Origin: an uncultured Anaerotruncus sp. | Lineage (GTDB): Bacteria; Bacillota; Clostridia; Oscillospirales; Ruminococcaceae | Direction of reading: 5' to 3' | NCBI RefSeq assembly: GCF_902490045.1 | Contig: NZ_CABUCJ010000098.1 | Location: forward strand, 1-8,976 | DNA: 8,976 bases | Part shown: piece by piece, positions 6,701 through 8,976 of the stretch | Position numbering within the stretch: the stretch's first letter is position 1 | How the letters are laid out: each line of letters opens with the position of its first letter | Notes under the pieces: generated by a model | What the model was told of the DNA's origin: nothing | Databases searched by the model: none | The model's input: the letters and a program-made list of their open reading frames with translations, nothing else | Position numbers and translations under genes: made by a program

Positions 6701-7420
6701 TGCGACTGCGAGGCCTGCACGCTGACTGCCGAGATTCTGGCTGAGAAGGAATACCTCGCCAAGAAGTCCGTCTGGATCTTCGGCGGCGACGGCTGGGCGT
6801 ACGACATCGGCTACGGCGGCCTCGACCACGTGCTCGCTTCCGGCGAGGATGTCAACGTCATGGTCTTCGACACCGAGGTCTATTCCAACACCGGCGGCCA
6901 GGCGTCCAAGTCCTCCAACATCGGCCAGGTGGCGCAGTTCGCGGCGGCCGGCAAGGCGATCGCCAAGAAGAGCCTCGCCGAGATGGCCATGTCCTACGGC
7001 TACGTCTACGTCGCGCAGATCTCGATGGGTGCCGACATGAACCAGACGATCAAAGCGATCGCCGAGGCCGAGGCATATCCCGGCCCCTCCCTCATCATCG
7101 GCTACGCCCCCTGCGAGATGCACAGCATCAAGGGCGGCATGACCAACTGCCAGACCGAGATGAAGAAGGCTGTGGACGCGGGCTACTGGAACATGTTCCG
7201 CTTCAACCCCGCTCTCAAGGCCGAGGGCAAGAACCCGTTCACGCTCGACAGCAAGGCGCCGACTGCGAGCTACAGGGACTTCATCATGAGCGAAGCCCGG
7301 TACTCCTCGCTGACCCGCTCCTTCCCCGAACGTGCGGAGGTGCTCTTCGACGAGGCGGAGAAATCCGCCGCCGCGCGTTACCAGCACCTGCTCAAGCTCC
7401 AGCAGCTCTACGCGGAATAA
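3743..7420 (+). CDS. nifJ: Pyruvate:ferredoxin (flavodoxin) oxidoreductase, single-chain
   Basis: This 1225-residue enzyme oxidises pyruvate and CoA to acetyl-CoA and CO2, passing electrons to ferredoxin or flavodoxin. It is cytoplasmic and normally a homodimer. Domain order is complete. The N-terminal pyruvate/thiamine domain has YPITPSS (28-34; T31), E64 and R114, the positions used for pyruvate and thiamine in the Desulfovibrio africanus enzyme. A transketolase-C-like domain and the gamma domain follow, then the EKR motif (AYEKRGVAV, just before 690). Two [4Fe-4S] motifs follow: C696/C699/C702/C706 and C751/C754/C757/C761. The thiamine domain carries the proximal cluster ligands C818, C821, C846 and C1124, plus GDGW (1015-1018) and YSNTGGQ (1047-1053). 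All expected ligands are present, so it should be active. It has its own promoter, leader and terminator. Codons are very strongly G/C-ending with no TTA, CTA or TCA, fitting high expression. Identification is firm; electron carrier is not shown. Confidence 0.97.
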   Translation: MARNKLTMDGNTAAAHVSYAFTEVAGIYPITPSSPMADYVDQWAAAGRKNIFGTTVKVMEMQSEAGAAGTVHGSLAAGALTTTYTASQGLLLMIPNMYKLAGELLPGVFHVSARTVATHALNIFGDHSDVYACRQTGFAMLAESNPQEVMDLGAVAHLAAIKGRVPFINFFDGFRTSHEIQKIEVWDYDDLAEMVDADAVEAFRKRALNPERPVMRGSHENGDIFFQHREACNKFYDELPAVVEEYMGKVNAKLGTDYKLFNYYGAPDAERVIIAMGSICDVAEEVIDYLTAAGEKVGLIKVRLYRPFVPAKLVEAIPATAKSIAVLDRTKEPGSLGEPLYLDVITALSECGVSGKTVIGGRYGLGSKDTPPSSVFAVFDELKKDSPKKHFTIGITDDVTYTSLEETNFANTAAKGTIECKFWGLGGDGTVGANKNSIKIIGDHTDKYVQAYFQYDSKKTGGITISHLRFGDEPIRAPYYINKADFVACHNPSYVVKGYKMVRDVKPGGVFLINCQWTPEELNTHMPAEAKRYIAKHDIQLYTVNAIDLAIKIGMGKRTNTILQAAFFALAKVLPIDEAVDYMKKAAYKSYSKKGEDVVNMNYAAIDAGVSAFVKIDVPADWANASDEAEAALPEGKKELVTMVHDIMEPVSKMNGDSLPVSTFVPHADGTFEQGASAYEKRGVAVSVPEWLPENCIQCNRCSYVCPHATIRPFALSADEAAKAPAQTKYTAKMTGAPDYKFTIAVSPLDCMGCGVCVSVCPAKEKALVMKPQESQSAQQEVFDYMVANISKKPGMPADETVKGSQFNQPLLEFSGSCAGCAETSYARLITQLFGERMYISNATGCSSIWGGPAATSPYTVNKDSGRGPTWANSLFEDNAEHGFGMYIGQKTIRDRLAAKTRALIAVPHTWAPLKEAAQAWLDTMDDGKANAAATEKYVEALQGGLMSVDDCLAFIETPASKEIFGDKHAEMHAHMKALKAANAPHCDCEACTLTAEILAEKEYLAKKSVWIFGGDGWAYDIGYGGLDHVLASGEDVNVMVFDTEVYSNTGGQASKSSNIGQVAQFAAAGKAIAKKSLAEMAMSYGYVYVAQISMGADMNQTIKAIAEAEAYPGPSLIIGYAPCEMHSIKGGMTNCQTEMKKAVDAGYWNMFRFNPALKAEGKNPFTLDSKAPTASYRDFIMSEARYSSLTRSFPERAEVLFDEAEKSAAARYQHLLKLQQLYAE

Positions 7421-7430
7421 TCCGACGTGC

Positions 7431-7466
7431 AAAAGCCCCCGCGCCTTACGGCGCGGGGGCTTTTTT
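7431..7466. terminator. Strong bidirectional terminator between nifJ and the ABC ATPase gene
   Basis: GCCCCCGCGCC (7435-7445) pairs perfectly with GGCGCGGGGGC (7450-7460) around the loop TTAC. TTTTTT follows on the plus strand and AAAA precedes it, so it also works leftward with a T4 tail. It begins ten bases after the nifJ stop and lies 12 bases past the ATPase stop on the other strand, closing both convergent units. Confidence 0.9.
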
Positions 7467-7478
7467 CTGCCGCCGGCC

Positions 7479-8164
<686 letters not shown>

Positions 8165-8168
<4 letters not shown>

Positions 8169-8227
8169 AAAAACAAATCCCCCGCAGACATTTTTTCTTA
8201 GTGTCTGCGGGGGATTTGTTTTTATGC
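8165..8227. terminator. Perfect 26-bp inverted repeat, terminator-like, overlapping the ATPase start codon
   Basis: Arms 8165-8190 and 8202-8227 are perfectly complementary over 26 bp around an 11-nt loop. Each arm has a GC core (CCCCCGCAGACA / TGTCTGCGGGGG) and an A- or T-rich outer part, so on the minus strand a GC stem is followed by ATTTGTTTTT. That is a good intrinsic terminator for the glycosidase gene ending at 8238. The T-rich tail runs straight into the ATG of the ATPase gene, and the G-run that could act as its ribosome binding site is in the stem. No promoter is visible between the two genes. Terminator, translational switch or inserted palindromic element are all possible. Confidence 0.8.
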
Positions 8228-8237
8228 GGCCGTTTTT

Positions 8238-8976
8238 TCAGCGAAGGACAAGGATCGCCGCGCCGTAGGCGGGCAGCAGCCCGTCGGCGCGCAGGCTGCC
8301 GTAGAGGACCGCCGCGTCCTTGAATTCCATCGGGAGGACGGCGGGCTGCTCGGAGGGGGTGCGGTTGACGGCGACATAGTAGCTCTCGCCGCCGCAGTCG
8401 CGCAGGAAGGAGACGACCTCGGGGGTGAAGGAGACGGCGCTGAAGGTGCCGGAGGAGAGCGCCGGGCATCCCGACCGGATCGCGCCGAGGGTGCGGAAGA
8501 ACTGGATGAGCTCGGGATCCTCGCGGCCCCACGGGTAGCAGGTGCGGTTGAAGGGGTCCTTGTAGCCGTAGAGGCCGGCCTCGTCGCCGTAATAGAGGCA
8601 GGGCACGCCGGGCAGCATGTACTGGATGACCGACGCGAGCATGAAGAGCTTTTTGCCGAGCGCGTATTTTTCCGGGCTGAGGGTGTTGTTGTGCGCCTGC
8701 CAGTCGCGCCCGCCCGAAATCGGCTCGCCCGCCAGCGCGGTGATCGCCCGCTCGATGTCGTGGGTGGAGAGGGAGTTCATCAGCACGTCGAGCACCGGCT
8801 TGGGGTAGTGCTCGAGGATGGAGAGCAGGGTGGAGTAGAGGCGGTTGCAGTCGCCGTGGCGCACGTAGGCGATGATCGCGTCGCGGAAGGGGTAGTTCAT
8901 GACCGAGTCGAGCTGGCCGCCGAGGAAGTAGCGGCGGCGGATGCCGTAGGCGACCTTGGTGGAGGCGTCCTCCCAC
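8238..8976 (-). CDS. Alpha-amylase family (GH13) protein, neopullulanase/cyclomaltodextrinase-like, C-terminal part
   Basis: The gene enters from the right edge. About 245 C-terminal residues are visible, beginning WEDASTKVAYGIRRRYFLGGQLDSVMNYP, which is the sequence just after the GH13 region III glutamate (usually GEVW). The catalytic acid therefore lies immediately outside the window. Region IV is present as NSLSTHDIER (visible residues 67-76), with the transition-state-stabilising Asp at about 73. PGVPCLYYGDEAGLYGYKDPFNRTCYPWG is the typical end of the barrel domain in enzymes that hydrolyse cyclodextrins, pullulan or maltodextrins. A small beta-rich C-terminal domain follows (about residues 165-245). 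The open frame has an internal ATG at 8900, but the frame and homologous-looking sequence continue upstream, so that is not the start. No transport signal can be judged. It probably processes maltodextrins; exact specificity cannot be told from this half. Confidence 0.9.
   Translation of the reverse strand, partial: WEDASTKVAYGIRRRYFLGGQLDSVMNYPFRDAIIAYVRHGDCNRLYSTLLSILEHYPKPVLDVLMNSLSTHDIERAITALAGEPISGGRDWQAHNNTLSPEKYALGKKLFMLASVIQYMLPGVPCLYYGDEAGLYGYKDPFNRTCYPWGREDPELIQFFRTLGAIRSGCPALSSGTFSAVSFTPEVVSFLRDCGGESYYVAVNRTPSEQPAVLPMEFKDAAVLYGSLRADGLLPAYGAAILVLR

Noticed and set aside
3725..7432. 1235-codon open frame antisense to nifJ
   Set aside because: It mirrors nifJ codon for codon, gives a Val/Gly/Asp/Leu-rich translation with no motif, and is explained by absence of TTA/CTA/TCA in nifJ.

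Overview
The window looks like chromosomal DNA from a GC-rich anaerobic Firmicute, probably a clostridial/Oscillospiraceae-type gut bacterium. The grounds are a full-length pyruvate:ferredoxin oxidoreductase, strong AGGAGG/GGAGG ribosome binding sites, a TtcA-like thiolase of the short clostridial type, and coding regions dominated by G/C-ending codons with AT-rich promoters between them. The organism assignment is an inference from gene content and style, not from a marker gene. I see no mobile element, CRISPR array, rRNA or tRNA.

Left part, all on the minus strand and read right to left: a divergent CNNM/CBS/CorC-family membrane protein (2005-3348), a secreted protein of unknown function (997-1929), and a TtcA-like PP-loop tRNA thiolase (211-921). 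A near-consensus sigma-70-type promoter (3416-3444) sits in front of the CNNM gene. The gaps between the three genes hold only weak hairpins and no clear promoter, so one leaky operon is plausible. Beyond the last gene, positions 1-210 are non-coding and packed with inverted repeats.

Centre: a divergent intergenic region (3349-3742) holds the promoters for both directions. The rightward promoter has an extended -10 and a leader of about 95 nt, with a perfect 16-bp palindrome next to the Shine-Dalgarno sequence. It drives the 1225-residue nifJ/por gene (3743-7420), the central enzyme of fermentative pyruvate oxidation, which ends at a strong terminator that can work in both directions.

Right part, minus strand: the C-terminal portion of a GH13 alpha-glucan hydrolase of the neopullulanase/cyclomaltodextrinase type runs in from the window edge (8238-8976). 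It is followed by a MacB/LolD-type ABC ATPase (7479-8168) with no permease on its downstream side. Between them lies a perfect 26-bp inverted repeat whose arm contains the ATPase start codon. It looks like an intrinsic terminator fused to a translation start, and is the most unusual regulatory structure in the window.

The genes are mostly familiar. I do not see a clearly new multi-gene system. The items most worth a second look are the start-codon hairpin at 8165-8227, the loss of conserved membrane-domain residues in the CNNM protein, the palindrome in the nifJ leader, the orphan ATPase, and the unassigned secreted protein.
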